NCBI RefSeq assembly: GCF_044762855.1
Contig: NZ_JBIWFB010000006.1
Coordinates: 124,001-188,000, forward strand
Source of the DNA: Psychrobacillus sp044762855
Lineage (GTDB): Bacteria; Bacillota; Bacilli; Bacillales_A; Planococcaceae
Length of the DNA stretch: 64,000 nt
Direction: 5' to 3'
How positions within the stretch are numbered: position 1 is the stretch's first letter; the number at the start of each line of letters is the position of its first letter. This document shows positions 33,019-41,470 of this stretch, one piece after another. The position numbers and the translations under genes are program-made. Under the pieces are notes generated by a model. The model saw only the letters and a program-made list of their open reading frames with translations. It ran no database searches and had not been told where the DNA came from.

Positions 33019-34221
33019 ATGGAAAGAGTGAGATTAATAGATGGCTTAAGAGGCTTCAGTCTGTTCGGTATACTACTTGCGAACATGCTTATTTTTCAAT
33101 ATGGAATGTTTGGAAAAGATGAAATCTCTTACTTCTCTTTGTCCGATTTGGATACGGGTGCGAACAAATTTATAAAAGTAGTGGTAGAAGGTAGTTTTAT
33201 GCCGATTTTTACATTTTTATTTGGATATTCACTTATCAAATTAGTGGAATCTTTAAGGAAAAAAGAAGTTAGGGTGAGATGGCATTTAGTTAGACGGTTT
33301 ATCTTCCTTATAATCATTGGTATTTTACATGGAACGTTTTTGTGGGAAGGAGACATTTTAGCTTTTTATGGATTTATGGGATTCTTTTTATTAATGTTTA
33401 TAAACAGAAAGAAAAAGACCTTGGTTATTTGGGGAATTGTTCTATTTGTATTAACAAGTGCAATGGGCTATGGCGTATTGGAAGAAACAAAGGAAGAAGT
33501 AGAGAATTTATCTTCTTATATCTTTAAGACAAATGACGTGTATACAAATGGCACGTATACAGAAATAATGGATCATCGTAATAATGAGATGCCTCCTATA
33601 TATAGTGATGAACTCGTTCTATTTTTCATTTTAATTTTTTCTCCAATTCTAACTGCTCCACTATTTTTATTTGGAATGGCAGCGGCAAAAGCTAATTTGT
33701 TTACTAGACCTAGTTTGGAACAAAAAAGGTATAAAATAGGAACTATACTATTACCTATGGGACTTGTGTTAAAAGGTGTTAGTATTCTACTACAAGAAAA
33801 TGCTTGGTCTGGGATTTTATTAAATGTTGGAGCCCAGTTCCTATCGATTGGATATATATCGCTATTTGCGCTTCTATTTGTTTCATTCGCCCATTCAAAG
33901 GTATTTCTTGCGTTCGAAAGTGTTGGAAAGCTTTCTCTTACGAACTATATCATGCAAAGTGTTGTATGTACGACCATTTTTTATGGCTATGGTTTAGGAT
34001 TGTTCGGGAACCTTGGAATGTTAAACGGTATCATTTTAGGCCTTCTAATTTTTTTATTACAATGTATTTGTAGTTCACTATATTTGAAAAAAATACGACG
34101 AGGTCCACTGGAGTTATTATTGAGGATTGGTACAAATTTTTCTTGGAACGGTACAGTGAGAAAGAGAAAAACAAAATATAAAAAACTAAAGAAAATAGAT
34201 TTTGAAAACACCTTGGGTTAA
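33019..34221 (+). CDS. DUF418 membrane protein (YeiB-like)
   Basis: 400 residues with about nine helices. The start RLIDGLRGFSLFGILLANML and the stretch FMPIFTFLFGYSL are typical of YeiB/DUF418 proteins, and the second half carries the DUF418 block (GKLSLTNYIMQS). Function unknown; related to acyltransferase-like membrane families. Divergent from the two-component system and preceded by AGGAGGG. Its stop lies inside the terminator. Confidence 0.85.
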   Translation: MERVRLIDGLRGFSLFGILLANMLIFQYGMFGKDEISYFSLSDLDTGANKFIKVVVEGSFMPIFTFLFGYSLIKLVESLRKKEVRVRWHLVRRFIFLIIIGILHGTFLWEGDILAFYGFMGFFLLMFINRKKKTLVIWGIVLFVLTSAMGYGVLEETKEEVENLSSYIFKTNDVYTNGTYTEIMDHRNNEMPPIYSDELVLFFILIFSPILTAPLFLFGMAAAKANLFTRPSLEQKRYKIGTILLPMGLVLKGVSILLQENAWSGILLNVGAQFLSIGYISLFALLFVSFAHSKVFLAFESVGKLSLTNYIMQSVVCTTIFYGYGLGLFGNLGMLNGIILGLLIFLLQCICSSLYLKKIRRGPLELLLRIGTNFSWNGTVRKRKTKYKKLKKIDFENTLG

Positions 34222-34240
34222 TTTGGACCAAGGTGTTTTT
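34205..34240. terminator. Terminator after the DUF418 gene
   Basis: AAAACACCTTGG pairs with CCAAGGTGTTTT, 11-nt loop, then T. It overlaps the end of the coding frame. Confidence 0.8.
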
Positions 34241-34258
34241 CCAGCTGGATATTCCGAT

Positions 34259-34627
34259 TTAAGTCCACTCTAATATCTCAATTCGATTACCAAATGGATC
34301 ATTTAAATATATTCGATTTGCCCCCGGTAAATCGGTATCAACGATGTAACTAACTTCGTTTTCAGTTAAATGTGTTTTCAGCGCTTCTAAGTTTTCTATT
34401 TGAAAAGCTGGATGTGCTTTTTTAGCGGGTGCAAATGGTTCTTCAATGCCGATATGAATTTGATAATTTGCAAATGTGAACCAAACGCCGCCTTTTTTTC
34501 TTAATGTTTCTGGCTTTTCGATTTCTTGAAAACCTAGTATTTCACCAAAAAACTGTCTTGCAAGTGCCTCGGAACCTTTAGGAGCTGCTAATTGAACATG
34601 ATCGATTGATTTAAAAATAAATGACAT
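34259..34627 (-). CDS. VOC (glyoxalase/bleomycin-resistance) family protein
   Basis: 122 residues, two beta-alpha-beta-beta-beta modules. Metal-ligand candidates are His of IDHVQLAAP, His of YQIHIGIEE and Glu of NRIEILEW. DPFGNRIEI is a family signature. The substrate is unknown. AGGGGGA precedes the ATG. Confidence 0.85.
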   Translation of the reverse strand: MSFIFKSIDHVQLAAPKGSEALARQFFGEILGFQEIEKPETLRKKGGVWFTFANYQIHIGIEEPFAPAKKAHPAFQIENLEALKTHLTENEVSYIVDTDLPGANRIYLNDPFGNRIEILEWT

Positions 34628-34801
34628 GATAAATCCCCCTTGTTTTGTTCTAGCTTAAGCGTAACCTAAAATGGGTCATTTGGAAATTTTATTATAATTA
34701 TAGATTGGCATAAATAAAACTGATGGGCAGGTGCATTTCTAGTTTTATAATGCTTTTAATTTCCAGTACCTGTAGCTTTCTTTTACATTAAAAGGTAAAG
34801 G

Positions 34802-34893
34802 GCAACTAATGGTGCTGCAAGAGCAACCAATTAAGAAGCGTAAGCAACTAAATCTAGACTGAAAGCAACCAATTCAACATTGAAAGCAACTAA
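34802..34893 (-). repeat. 21-bp phased CAACTAA-core repeat, five units
   Basis: GCAACTAA or GCAACCAA begins at 34802, 34823, 34844, 34865 and 34886, exactly 21 bp each time. Between cores the sequence varies except for a tendency to end in GAAA. On the minus strand the array reads TTAGTTGC and begins right after the terminator of the DUF1697 gene. The rest of the 300-bp gap (34628-34800) shows no gene or clear signal. Confidence 0.85.
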
Positions 34894-34922
34894 AAAAATC
34901 TCCACCTCTAAACAAGGTGGAA
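34893..34922 (-). terminator. Terminator of the DUF1697 gene
   Basis: On the minus strand TCCACCT, a 7-nt loop and AGGTGGA are followed by GATTTTTTT. Confidence 0.8.
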
Positions 34923-34927
34923 ACCAT

Positions 34928-35428
34928 CTACATTTTCAACACTATTTTATTCACCGTATTCCGATTCCGTGCAGTAGACGCCATACCAAGCTTTCTTTCA
35001 AAAAAAGCATTCGTAAACTTCGTCTGATGATAGTTTTTCGACAAGCTAATGATGACATTTCGACCATTCCAAACAACAAATTCATCATCTACTAAACTAT
35101 CTAATAATGCTTGCTGCTCATCTGAAATGTCCTGTGCTAAAAACATGACATACACTTGATCCTTTAAAAAAATCGGATGCTGTTGAATCTCTTCTAATTC
35201 TTCTTTCGAACGAACGGTAACTGGAATGTCAAAGCCATATGTTTCGCGAAGCGTATGCTCAAGATGCAGAACATCATAAACAGCATTGTCAAAAACGACA
35301 TTTCCAGTTTGTATATACGTTCGTACATTTTCATAACCTATCTCTTCAAACAGAGCCTTCAAAGATTTCATATCAACCTTATTTTTAGCACCCAGATTGA
35401 TCCCACGAAGTAACGCAACAAAAGACAT
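34928..35428 (-). CDS. DUF1697 protein
   Basis: 166 residues. FVALLRGINLGAKNKVDM and TYIQTGNVVFD are the signature start of DUF1697 proteins, and the C-terminal NRNTVNKI closes the domain. The fold is ferredoxin-like and the role unknown. ATG 35428 has AAGGGG 8 bases upstream; the GTG 9 bases earlier is too close to that site. Monocistronic. Confidence 0.85.
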   Translation of the reverse strand: MSFVALLRGINLGAKNKVDMKSLKALFEEIGYENVRTYIQTGNVVFDNAVYDVLHLEHTLRETYGFDIPVTVRSKEELEEIQQHPIFLKDQVYVMFLAQDISDEQQALLDSLVDDEFVVWNGRNVIISLSKNYHQTKFTNAFFERKLGMASTARNRNTVNKIVLKM

Positions 35429-35464
35429 ACTTCTCACCCCTTAGTTAATATATCTACTTCTATA

Positions 35465-36220
35465 TTAACTAAGCCATAGTCTATTCGTACAGCTTAAAAC
35501 TAACACGAACAAAAACAAAATTACCAACACGACATCTACTTTCCCGATGGAGATTATTCGAAAATAACTACTTCTCCGTTCGCCAGTAAAGCCCCTTGCT
35601 TCCATTGCAAAAGCAGCACGTTCGGCTTTCCTTACAGCACCTGCAAGCATAGGAATCAACACAAGCCTGACACCAAACAATCGCTGCAACACATTTTTTT
35701 CTTCGCCAGCTCCTCTTAGTCGATGGGCTTGCCCGATTTGTATGAATTCATCTTTCAATACGGGCAAAAACTGATAACCGACCATCACACCATATGCAAT
35801 TTTAGGAGACAGCTTTAATTGCTGCATTAAACTTAAAATGAATGTTACAGGATTCGTTGTCAAAGCAAATAATAAAGATAAGCTAGAAAATGCTAAAACA
35901 CGAAAACTCAACGAAAGCGCATATTCCAACTGTACTTCTGTAATATGCAAATTCCAGAGAGACCACACAATAGGTCCTGACCTGTCTTCCGCAAAAACAA
36001 GCGTCGTCCAAAAGTAACCGAAAGCCGTCACAAAAAATGGCAGCATAAACAATAACCATTTTTTCCAGCTAATTCGACTAAAGAAAACTTGCAACACTAA
36101 CACACTAATCCAAAATACAAATGGCGTCCAAGGATCAAAGAAGAAAGCCATCGTAAACATACAAACGGTAATCGCCAAAAACTTCACAGAAGGATTCATT
36201 CTATGCAAAGCATTTTTCAC
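35465..36220 (-). CDS. ykoC: ECF transporter T component (YkoC)
   Basis: 251 residues with five or six helices. The coupling motif AMEARGFTGERRS contains the ARG box that contacts the ATPases, and a second such stretch is AHRLRGAGEE. It is the transmembrane EcfT part of the thiamine-precursor importer. It starts with GTG 36220 in the end of ykoD, GAGGTG 7 bases ahead. Last gene of ykoFEDC. Confidence 0.88.
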   Translation of the reverse strand: MKNALHRMNPSVKFLAITVCMFTMAFFFDPWTPFVFWISVLVLQVFFSRISWKKWLLFMLPFFVTAFGYFWTTLVFAEDRSGPIVWSLWNLHITEVQLEYALSLSFRVLAFSSLSLLFALTTNPVTFILSLMQQLKLSPKIAYGVMVGYQFLPVLKDEFIQIGQAHRLRGAGEEKNVLQRLFGVRLVLIPMLAGAVRKAERAAFAMEARGFTGERRSSYFRIISIGKVDVVLVILFLFVLVLSCTNRLWLS

Positions 36221-37571
36221 GAAGCATCACCTCTTTAGGAGGGAGCAAATGATGGTCCGACAACAATTGTGCATCACTCCACACAATTTCCGCTTCAAAT
36301 TTCCCAGTCAAATGTCCATCATTCATTAATAAAAGCGAATCCGCCAAACAGTAAGCAAATTCCATATCATGTGTAACAATTAAAAACGTTGTACCTTCCC
36401 GTGCTCGCTCATCAATCAATTGAAATAGCTCCGATAAAGCTTTTGCATCCTGCCCAGAAGTCGGCTCATCCATTAAAATAACTTCTCGACCGTCCGAAAG
36501 CATGGCAGCAATCGCCACTCGCCGCTTTTGTCCATGACTTACCGCAAAAGGATGGGAATCTGCAATAGGGAGTAGCTGCAATCTAGCAATCATTTCTTCT
36601 GTATTGTTTCCACCGCCAAATCCGACTTCATCGCGGACATTTTTAGTGAGGAATAAAAACTCAGGGGACTGAGGAACATATCCTAACAACTTAGGTTCTA
36701 CAGTCCCACTAAAAGGAACTAGCTGGCATAATGCTTTCAACAAAGTCGATTTCCCACTACCATTTGGACCGGCAAGTATAGCAATCTCTCCCTGATTTAT
36801 CGAAAAAGTAGTTTCTTGCAAAAAAGATTTAGTTTGCACTTTACTAGCAACTAACGATGTGTTTGAAAGTTTACTGCTTTTCCTTTTTTTAAAAGCAGGA
36901 GTTACTTCCTTTTTATTCAATGAAATACTTCTTTCAAAAAAATCTCCCCATAAATCGAGGCGATGCTCAATAGCAACTATTGTTATCACGCGTTTTTGTT
37001 GTAATTCATCTAACCACTCCACATATTTTTTAGCAGTAAATGGGTCTAAATGAGAGAGTGGTTCATCTAATAACAAAACTTCCGGTTCCATAATAAGTGC
37101 ACATGCAGTAGCAATTTGCTGTTTTTGGCCGCCGGAAAGTTTTTGGATAACAGCATATCGAAACTCTGATAAATTAGTGAGGTCTAGCACTTCACGAATC
37201 CTTTTTTCCATTTCCTCTCGCTTCACATGTAAGTTTTCCAATGTAAAGGCAAGCTCTTCTTCGACAGTTTGCATACAAAACTGAGCATCGGGATCTTGAA
37301 AAACGGTTGCAACTCGATGATTTATTTCCCCGGGAATAAAAGATAGGCTATCTTTCCCAAAAAGTTTTATCGAGCCACTCATCACACCATCGCAATTATC
37401 TGGATACAATCGATTGCATAAATAGAGTAAAGTAGTTTTTCCGCACCCACTTGGACCAGTAATAACTACTCGTTCGCCGCGCTTCACGGTAAACGAAAGA
37501 TCTTCCAATATCCAGTTTTCCTCATCTGGATAACGAAAACTCACTTTGTCAAAACGAATAACGTCATGCAC
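36201..37571 (-). CDS. ykoD: ECF transporter double ATPase (YkoD)
   Basis: About 456 residues holding two ABC domains. First half: GPSGCGKTTLL, QKLSGGQKQQIA, LLLDEPLSHLD. Second half: GPNGSGKSTLL, VSHGQKRRVAIA (signature altered from LSGGQ), ILMDEPTSGQD. It powers uptake of hydroxymethylpyrimidine or thiamine with YkoC and YkoE. GTG 37571 is drawn as the start, since AAAGGTGAGG lies just before it; GTG 37580 is the alternative. Confidence 0.9.
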   Translation of the reverse strand: MHDVIRFDKVSFRYPDEENWILEDLSFTVKRGERVVITGPSGCGKTTLLYLCNRLYPDNCDGVMSGSIKLFGKDSLSFIPGEINHRVATVFQDPDAQFCMQTVEEELAFTLENLHVKREEMEKRIREVLDLTNLSEFRYAVIQKLSGGQKQQIATACALIMEPEVLLLDEPLSHLDPFTAKKYVEWLDELQQKRVITIVAIEHRLDLWGDFFERSISLNKKEVTPAFKKRKSSKLSNTSLVASKVQTKSFLQETTFSINQGEIAILAGPNGSGKSTLLKALCQLVPFSGTVEPKLLGYVPQSPEFLFLTKNVRDEVGFGGGNNTEEMIARLQLLPIADSHPFAVSHGQKRRVAIAAMLSDGREVILMDEPTSGQDAKALSELFQLIDERAREGTTFLIVTHDMEFAYCLADSLLLMNDGHLTGKFEAEIVWSDAQLLSDHHLLPPKEVMLREKCFA

Positions 37572-38145
37572 GTGCCTCACCTTTTCTCGAACGGGCTATC
37601 GCATATCCACGGAGGGAACCAGTTGCTAATAATCCATCTGCCACTGCTTTTCCTCCTATACCAGCAATCATCGCACCACTTGCTATACGAATTCCTAGCA
37701 TTAACGCTACATAGCCCGTGCTATATACAGCAAATCCACCTAAAAAGTATCCATACACAAAACTAAATACAGAAGATCCAACACCCGCTAACATCAATAC
37801 CCATAGATCAAATCGTTTATAGCGAGTCGCTGCAAATACTGCTTCTGCTCCTAAACCCTGAATAACTCCTGAAAGTATAAGGCGTGGTCCAACTGCATTT
37901 CCTAGTAAAACTTCAATGGCAGCAGCAATTGTTTCTGAAACTACTGCAGCACCTGGCTTACGAATAATGTACATACAAATAATTGAAACGATAAACCAAA
38001 TCCCAAAAATCCATTCATAGGCAATCGGACCGATAAATCCTGACCAAATATTGCCGACATGTACAAACAATAAATACACAATTCCAAACACGACTGCAAA
38101 TAAAGACATCAATACAATCTCTTTTAACTTCCAAGATTTCAACAT
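37564..38145 (-). CDS. ykoE: ECF substrate-binding membrane component (YkoE)
   Basis: 193 residues with about six helices, starting LKSWKLKEIVLMSLFAVVFG. The segment VIQGLGAEAVFAATRYKRF and the length match YkoE, the S component for hydroxymethylpyrimidine or thiamine. ATG 38145 follows GGAGG by 8 bases; the frame's earlier ATG overlaps that site. It lies one base after the ykoF stop. Confidence 0.9.
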   Translation of the reverse strand: MLKSWKLKEIVLMSLFAVVFGIVYLLFVHVGNIWSGFIGPIAYEWIFGIWFIVSIICMYIIRKPGAAVVSETIAAAIEVLLGNAVGPRLILSGVIQGLGAEAVFAATRYKRFDLWVLMLAGVGSSVFSFVYGYFLGGFAVYSTGYVALMLGIRIASGAMIAGIGGKAVADGLLATGSLRGYAIARSRKGEARA

Positions 38146-38146
38146 A

Positions 38147-38728
38147 TTATTGACCTCCATGCGAAGGACTATTAATACTCATCGAAACTGTCATGACTAA
38201 ATGTTTATGTTCTTCAGAACGAGCATGTGTAAATGTCTCCTCATAAAAAGCAAAGACATCATGAATATCTCCGTGAATCCCGCTTGCATAATGCATGGAT
38301 TCATTGAAAACTCCACGCTCTTTAGCGCGATCAACTTCTCGGTAAATGACATCCATATAATTCGGATTATTCATCGGGTATAAAGCAAATTGAGAAGAGA
38401 CGTATTGCTTGGTCGTATCCGTATTGGCAACGTCATCTCTTTTATCTAAATATGCATCTCCTGCAGTATCCCCAGGACAACCAGCAGAAAAAGTTCCTGA
38501 TAAAGCAACATGTACACCAGTTTTAGCAGCGTGAAGCGTTAATGCTTTTGCAACATTAAATACATGCACTTGTTTCCCACGAATGACCGTCGACACATCA
38601 TCTGTATGCATCCACACATTCGACGTGTCTGTTTCCTGAAGTGCTCCTTTAATCACTGAAATAAAATCGTTGGTCATCGGATGTAGCGAAAAACGAAATC
38701 CGACGATAGGGCTTAAACCGCATTGCAT
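38147..38728 (-). CDS. ykoF: YkoF thiamine/HMP-binding protein
   Basis: 193 residues with two Ykof-type ferredoxin-like repeats: GFRFSLHPMTNDFISVIKGAL and SSQFALYPMNNPNYMDVI, each followed by an AL.LHA/ASGIHGD-like half. YkoF binds the hydroxymethylpyrimidine part of thiamine in the cytoplasm. ATG 38728 follows GGGAGG by 10 bases; upstream in-frame codons run into the riboswitch leader and are not coding. Confidence 0.92.
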   Translation of the reverse strand: MQCGLSPIVGFRFSLHPMTNDFISVIKGALQETDTSNVWMHTDDVSTVIRGKQVHVFNVAKALTLHAAKTGVHVALSGTFSAGCPGDTAGDAYLDKRDDVANTDTTKQYVSSQFALYPMNNPNYMDVIYREVDRAKERGVFNESMHYASGIHGDIHDVFAFYEETFTHARSEEHKHLVMTVSMSINSPSHGGQ

Positions 38729-38757
38729 AATAAAAAAACCTCCCGATAAATTTTCAT

Positions 38758-38790
38758 AAAAAAAGACCACATCCGTGAAGATGCAGCCAC
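38758..38790 (-). terminator. Terminator in the TPP riboswitch leader
   Basis: On the minus strand GGCTGCATC, loop TTCACG and GATGTGGTC (two G-U pairs) are followed by TTTTTTT. It lies between aptamer and ykoF. Confidence 0.75.
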
Positions 38791-38821
38791 TTATCCAATA
38801 TGAAAAATTCGGAAAGTCACC

Positions 38822-38910
38822 GCACTTCCCCACGCAGGTATTATCCTGATCGAGTTATAAGGGATCGGAGCAAATGCTCGCATCTCAGCCATAATGGGCA
38901 CCCCTAGTGC
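38822..38910 (-). promoter_or_regulatory. TPP riboswitch (THI element)
   Basis: Reading the minus strand, the P1 arm GCACT (38910-38906) pairs with AGTGC (38826-38822). The core holds GGGGTGCCC, GGCTGAGATG, ATCCCTTATAACTCGATCAGG and ATAATACCTGCGTGGGGAA, all standard THI-box parts. Thiamine pyrophosphate is expected to favour the downstream terminator and shut off ykoFEDC. Confidence 0.95.
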
Positions 38911-38944
38911 GAAAAACGGTATGTAGTTTTTTAAATGTGCCCCC

Positions 38945-38973
38945 AGTATACCTTATGAAAATAGTAAAGTAAA
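38945..38973 (-). promoter_or_regulatory. Promoter of the TPP riboswitch/ykoFEDC transcript
   Basis: On the minus strand TTTACT (38973-38968), 17 bp, TATACT (38950-38945). Confidence 0.6.
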
Positions 38974-39038
38974 TATAGTTGAAAAATTTAACTAACTCGT
39001 CCATGCTTAAATTATTAAGATCTTTGGAGGTAAAAGGT

Positions 39039-39998
39039 TTGAAAAAATTATTTATAACTCGAAAATTACCAGATGAAATAGTAAATCCATTAAAAGAAAA
39101 ATTCGACGTACAAATGTGGCATAGCGAAGAAATTCAAATGACATATGAGGAACTAAAAGCAGAAGCAAAAGATGCACACGCACTTTGGACAATGCTTTCA
39201 GATAAAGTAGACAGAGAACTGATGGAAAGTCTGCCAAATTTAAAAGTAGTTAGTAACTTAGCGGTTGGCTACAATAATATTGATGTGGAAGCGGCAAAAG
39301 AGCGTGGGATCGTCGTTACAAATACACCAGGAGTTCTAACCGAAACGACTGCGGATCTGACATTTGCATTACTTTTGGCAACTGCTCGACGCGTTACAGA
39401 AGCAGAGCGTGATCTTCGTGATGGAAAGTGGAAATCATGGACGCCAATGGGGCTCACGGGGATGGATGTTTTTGGTGCAACGATTGGAATTGTTGGCATG
39501 GGACGCATTGGTGAAGCAGTAGCAAGACGTGCTAATGGGTTTGACATGAAAGTTCTATACCATAATCGCACTCGCAAAATTGAGGCGGAAGAAGAATTTG
39601 GTTTTTCGTATGTAGAACTAGACACACTTCTACAAGAATCGGATTTTGTCGTTCTACTAACTCCATTAACACCTGAAACGAGAGGGTTGATTGGGGAACG
39701 CGAGCTAGGGCTGATGAAAGAAACTGCAGCAATTATTAACGTAGCTCGTGGTGGAATTATTGACGAGAAAGCACTTTACGAAGCGCTAACAACGGATAAA
39801 ATCTGGGCTGCTGGACTTGATGTGTTCGAAGTAGAACCTGTGCCAATGGATCATCCATTACTTACCTTACCAAATGTAACAGTACTACCTCATATAGGAA
39901 GTGCAAGTATTCGTACGCGAATGGCTATGATGCAGTTGAATGCCCAAGCTATTGAAGCCGTATTAGAAGGACAAGAACCGGAAAATCGAGTAGTTTAA
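39039..39998 (+). CDS. D-2-hydroxyacid dehydrogenase (glyoxylate/hydroxypyruvate reductase type)
   Basis: 319 residues. NAD-binding GIVGMGRIGEAVARR, catalytic arginine in NVARGGIIDEKAL, Glu in DVFEVEPVP and His in LPHIGSAS make the usual triad. LAVGYNNIDVEAA is typical of GRHPR/D-glycerate dehydrogenases. It reduces glyoxylate or hydroxypyruvate. TTG 39039 was chosen with TTGGAGG 8 bases upstream; the longer frame starting at 38979 lacks a site. Divergent from ykoFEDC. Confidence 0.9.
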   Translation: MKKLFITRKLPDEIVNPLKEKFDVQMWHSEEIQMTYEELKAEAKDAHALWTMLSDKVDRELMESLPNLKVVSNLAVGYNNIDVEAAKERGIVVTNTPGVLTETTADLTFALLLATARRVTEAERDLRDGKWKSWTPMGLTGMDVFGATIGIVGMGRIGEAVARRANGFDMKVLYHNRTRKIEAEEEFGFSYVELDTLLQESDFVVLLTPLTPETRGLIGERELGLMKETAAIINVARGGIIDEKALYEALTTDKIWAAGLDVFEVEPVPMDHPLLTLPNVTVLPHIGSASIRTRMAMMQLNAQAIEAVLEGQEPENRVV

Positions 39999-40000
39999 TG

Positions 40001-40050
40001 AGTAGGCAGTTTGGAATCAACAAGAATTTGATTCCAGGCTGTCTATTTTA
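40001..40050 (+). terminator. Terminator after the dehydrogenase gene
   Basis: AGTAGGCAG..TGGAATCAA pairs with TTGATTCCA..CTGTCTA, a two-part stem with a small loop, then TTTTA. Confidence 0.75.
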
Positions 40051-40399
40051 TCGTTTATAGAAGCATTCTATATAATTTCTACTAAAGCATCTAAAGGCCT
40101 AAAGAAAATGAATGATATAGCATAATAAATCCCACTAAAAACGTTCTATATAACTAAAAAACTAATTCTAATTATTCATAATAATTAAATTTAATTTCAC
40201 TTTTCAGGCTATTCAATTTGCAATGAGTCTTCAAGTCTAGTAACATAAACAGTTATAAATTAGACGTTCCAGTAAATTGGTAATATTGGAGGGTAATAAT
40301 TTATAAGTTTTGTGTGTTTAAACTTATGTATTTAGGGTAATGAAAGGAGGATAGAGCAATGCGTCTAATTTAAAATAGAGAGAATAGGGGTAAAATTTT
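40051..40399 (+). promoter_or_regulatory. Long leader upstream of the glycine-betaine importer
   Basis: 350 bp without a real gene. It holds a perfect 8-bp hairpin (ATAAGTTT 40303-40310, AAACTTAT 40320-40327), a strong GAAAGGAGG at 40342-40350 followed by a four-codon frame MRLI (40359-40373), and an 8-bp inverted pair ATTAGACG (40259) / CGTCTAAT (40362). No known riboswitch class was recognised. The layout suggests a structured or translated leader, but this is inference. Confidence 0.35.
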
Positions 40400-41395
40400 A
40401 TGAGAAAATTGATGTTGTTCATTTCACTCTGCGCAATTTTAGTTCTAGCCGCGTGTAGTGAAGAAGTAAGTACAGATAGTATTAAGACGATTAAGTTTGC
40501 CGATGCAGGGTGGGATAGTATTCGTGTCCATAATAGCATTGCGCAGTTAATCGTAGAAGAAGGTTATGGCTATGAGACAGAGGTTACAAGTGGAACAACT
40601 GCTACTACAATGCAGGCACTTGAACAAGGAGACATTAATGTCTACATGGAAATCTGGTCAGATAATATTAAAGAAGTTTATGAAAAAGCAATAGATAGCG
40701 GGAATATCATTAAAGTAGCGACAAATTATAATGATAACTCACAAGGATTATATGTTCCAACTTACGTGATAGAAGGAGATGCAGAACGAGGTATTGAGCC
40801 TGTTGCACCAGATTTAAAAACGGTTCAAGACTTAGAGAAGTATCCAGAGATTTTCCAAGATCCCGAAGATAAAAGCAAAGGACGTATTGTCGGAGCACCA
40901 TCTAGTTGGGTAGTAAGTGAACACTTGGAGACGAAACTTGAAACATATGGCCTTGACGAGCAATATAACTATTTAGCCCCCGGTTCTGACTCAGCGATCG
41001 TTGCAGATTTAGCTGGAGCCTACAAAAAAGGAGAACCATGGGTAGGATATTATTGGTCACCAACATGGGTTACAGCAAGCTATGATTTAACTTTACTTGA
41101 AGATAATCCTTATGACGAAGCAGTTTGGAAAGAGTCAAAAGGAACTGAATTCCCTCCGAACGACGTAGTCATTGCCGTTCATAAAAACTTACCAACACAA
41201 GCAAAAGATGTAGTTGATTTTTTAAGTAAATATTCCACAAGTAATGCATTAACAGAAGAAGCACTGGATTATATGAATGAAAATGAAGCAAATCCGGAAG
41301 AAGCCGCACAGTGGTGGATGAAAGAACATGAAGATATTTGGACAACTTGGGTGTCTGAAGAAGTTGCCGAAAAAGTAAAAGCAGCTTTGAAATAA
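40400..41395 (+). CDS. opuAC: Glycine-betaine/proline-betaine substrate-binding lipoprotein
   Basis: 331 residues. Signal peptide with lipobox LVLAACSEE (Cys about 19). The OpuAC fold shows FADAGWDSIRVHNSIAQLI, ALEQGDINVYMEIWSDN, and GAPSSWVVSEHLETKLE, PWVGYYWSPTWV; the tryptophans form the cage for quaternary amines. It is tethered outside the membrane. AGGGG lies about 9 bases before the ATG. The order here is binding protein, permease, ATPase, unlike opuAA-AB-AC of B. subtilis. Confidence 0.9.
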   Translation: MRKLMLFISLCAILVLAACSEEVSTDSIKTIKFADAGWDSIRVHNSIAQLIVEEGYGYETEVTSGTTATTMQALEQGDINVYMEIWSDNIKEVYEKAIDSGNIIKVATNYNDNSQGLYVPTYVIEGDAERGIEPVAPDLKTVQDLEKYPEIFQDPEDKSKGRIVGAPSSWVVSEHLETKLETYGLDEQYNYLAPGSDSAIVADLAGAYKKGEPWVGYYWSPTWVTASYDLTLLEDNPYDEAVWKESKGTEFPPNDVVIAVHKNLPTQAKDVVDFLSKYSTSNALTEEALDYMNENEANPEEAAQWWMKEHEDIWTTWVSEEVAEKVKAALK

Positions 41396-41437
41396 AAATT
41401 CATGATCAAAGTAGTTTAACCAAGAAAAGTGAGGTGA

Positions 41438-41455
41438 ATGCGGCTGTTCTATTGA
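41438..41455 (+). other. Mini-ORF in frame with, and upstream of, the opuAB permease
   Basis: A strong AAGTGAGGTG leads to ATG 41438, then five codons (MRLFY) and TGA 41453-41455. Five sense codons later in the same frame comes ATG 41471 of the permease, which has no ribosome site of its own. It suggests reinitiation or read-through. Confidence 0.45.
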
Positions 41456-41470
41456 TACAGTTCGCTATTT

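Noticed and set aside
34802..34893. CRISPR array
   Set aside because: The constant part is only about 8 bp with 13-bp spacers, and no cas gene is present. Real CRISPR repeats are 23 bp or longer.
38729..38833. N-terminal extension of YkoF
   Set aside because: It would translate the TPP riboswitch and its terminator; a proper start with GGGAGG lies at 38728.
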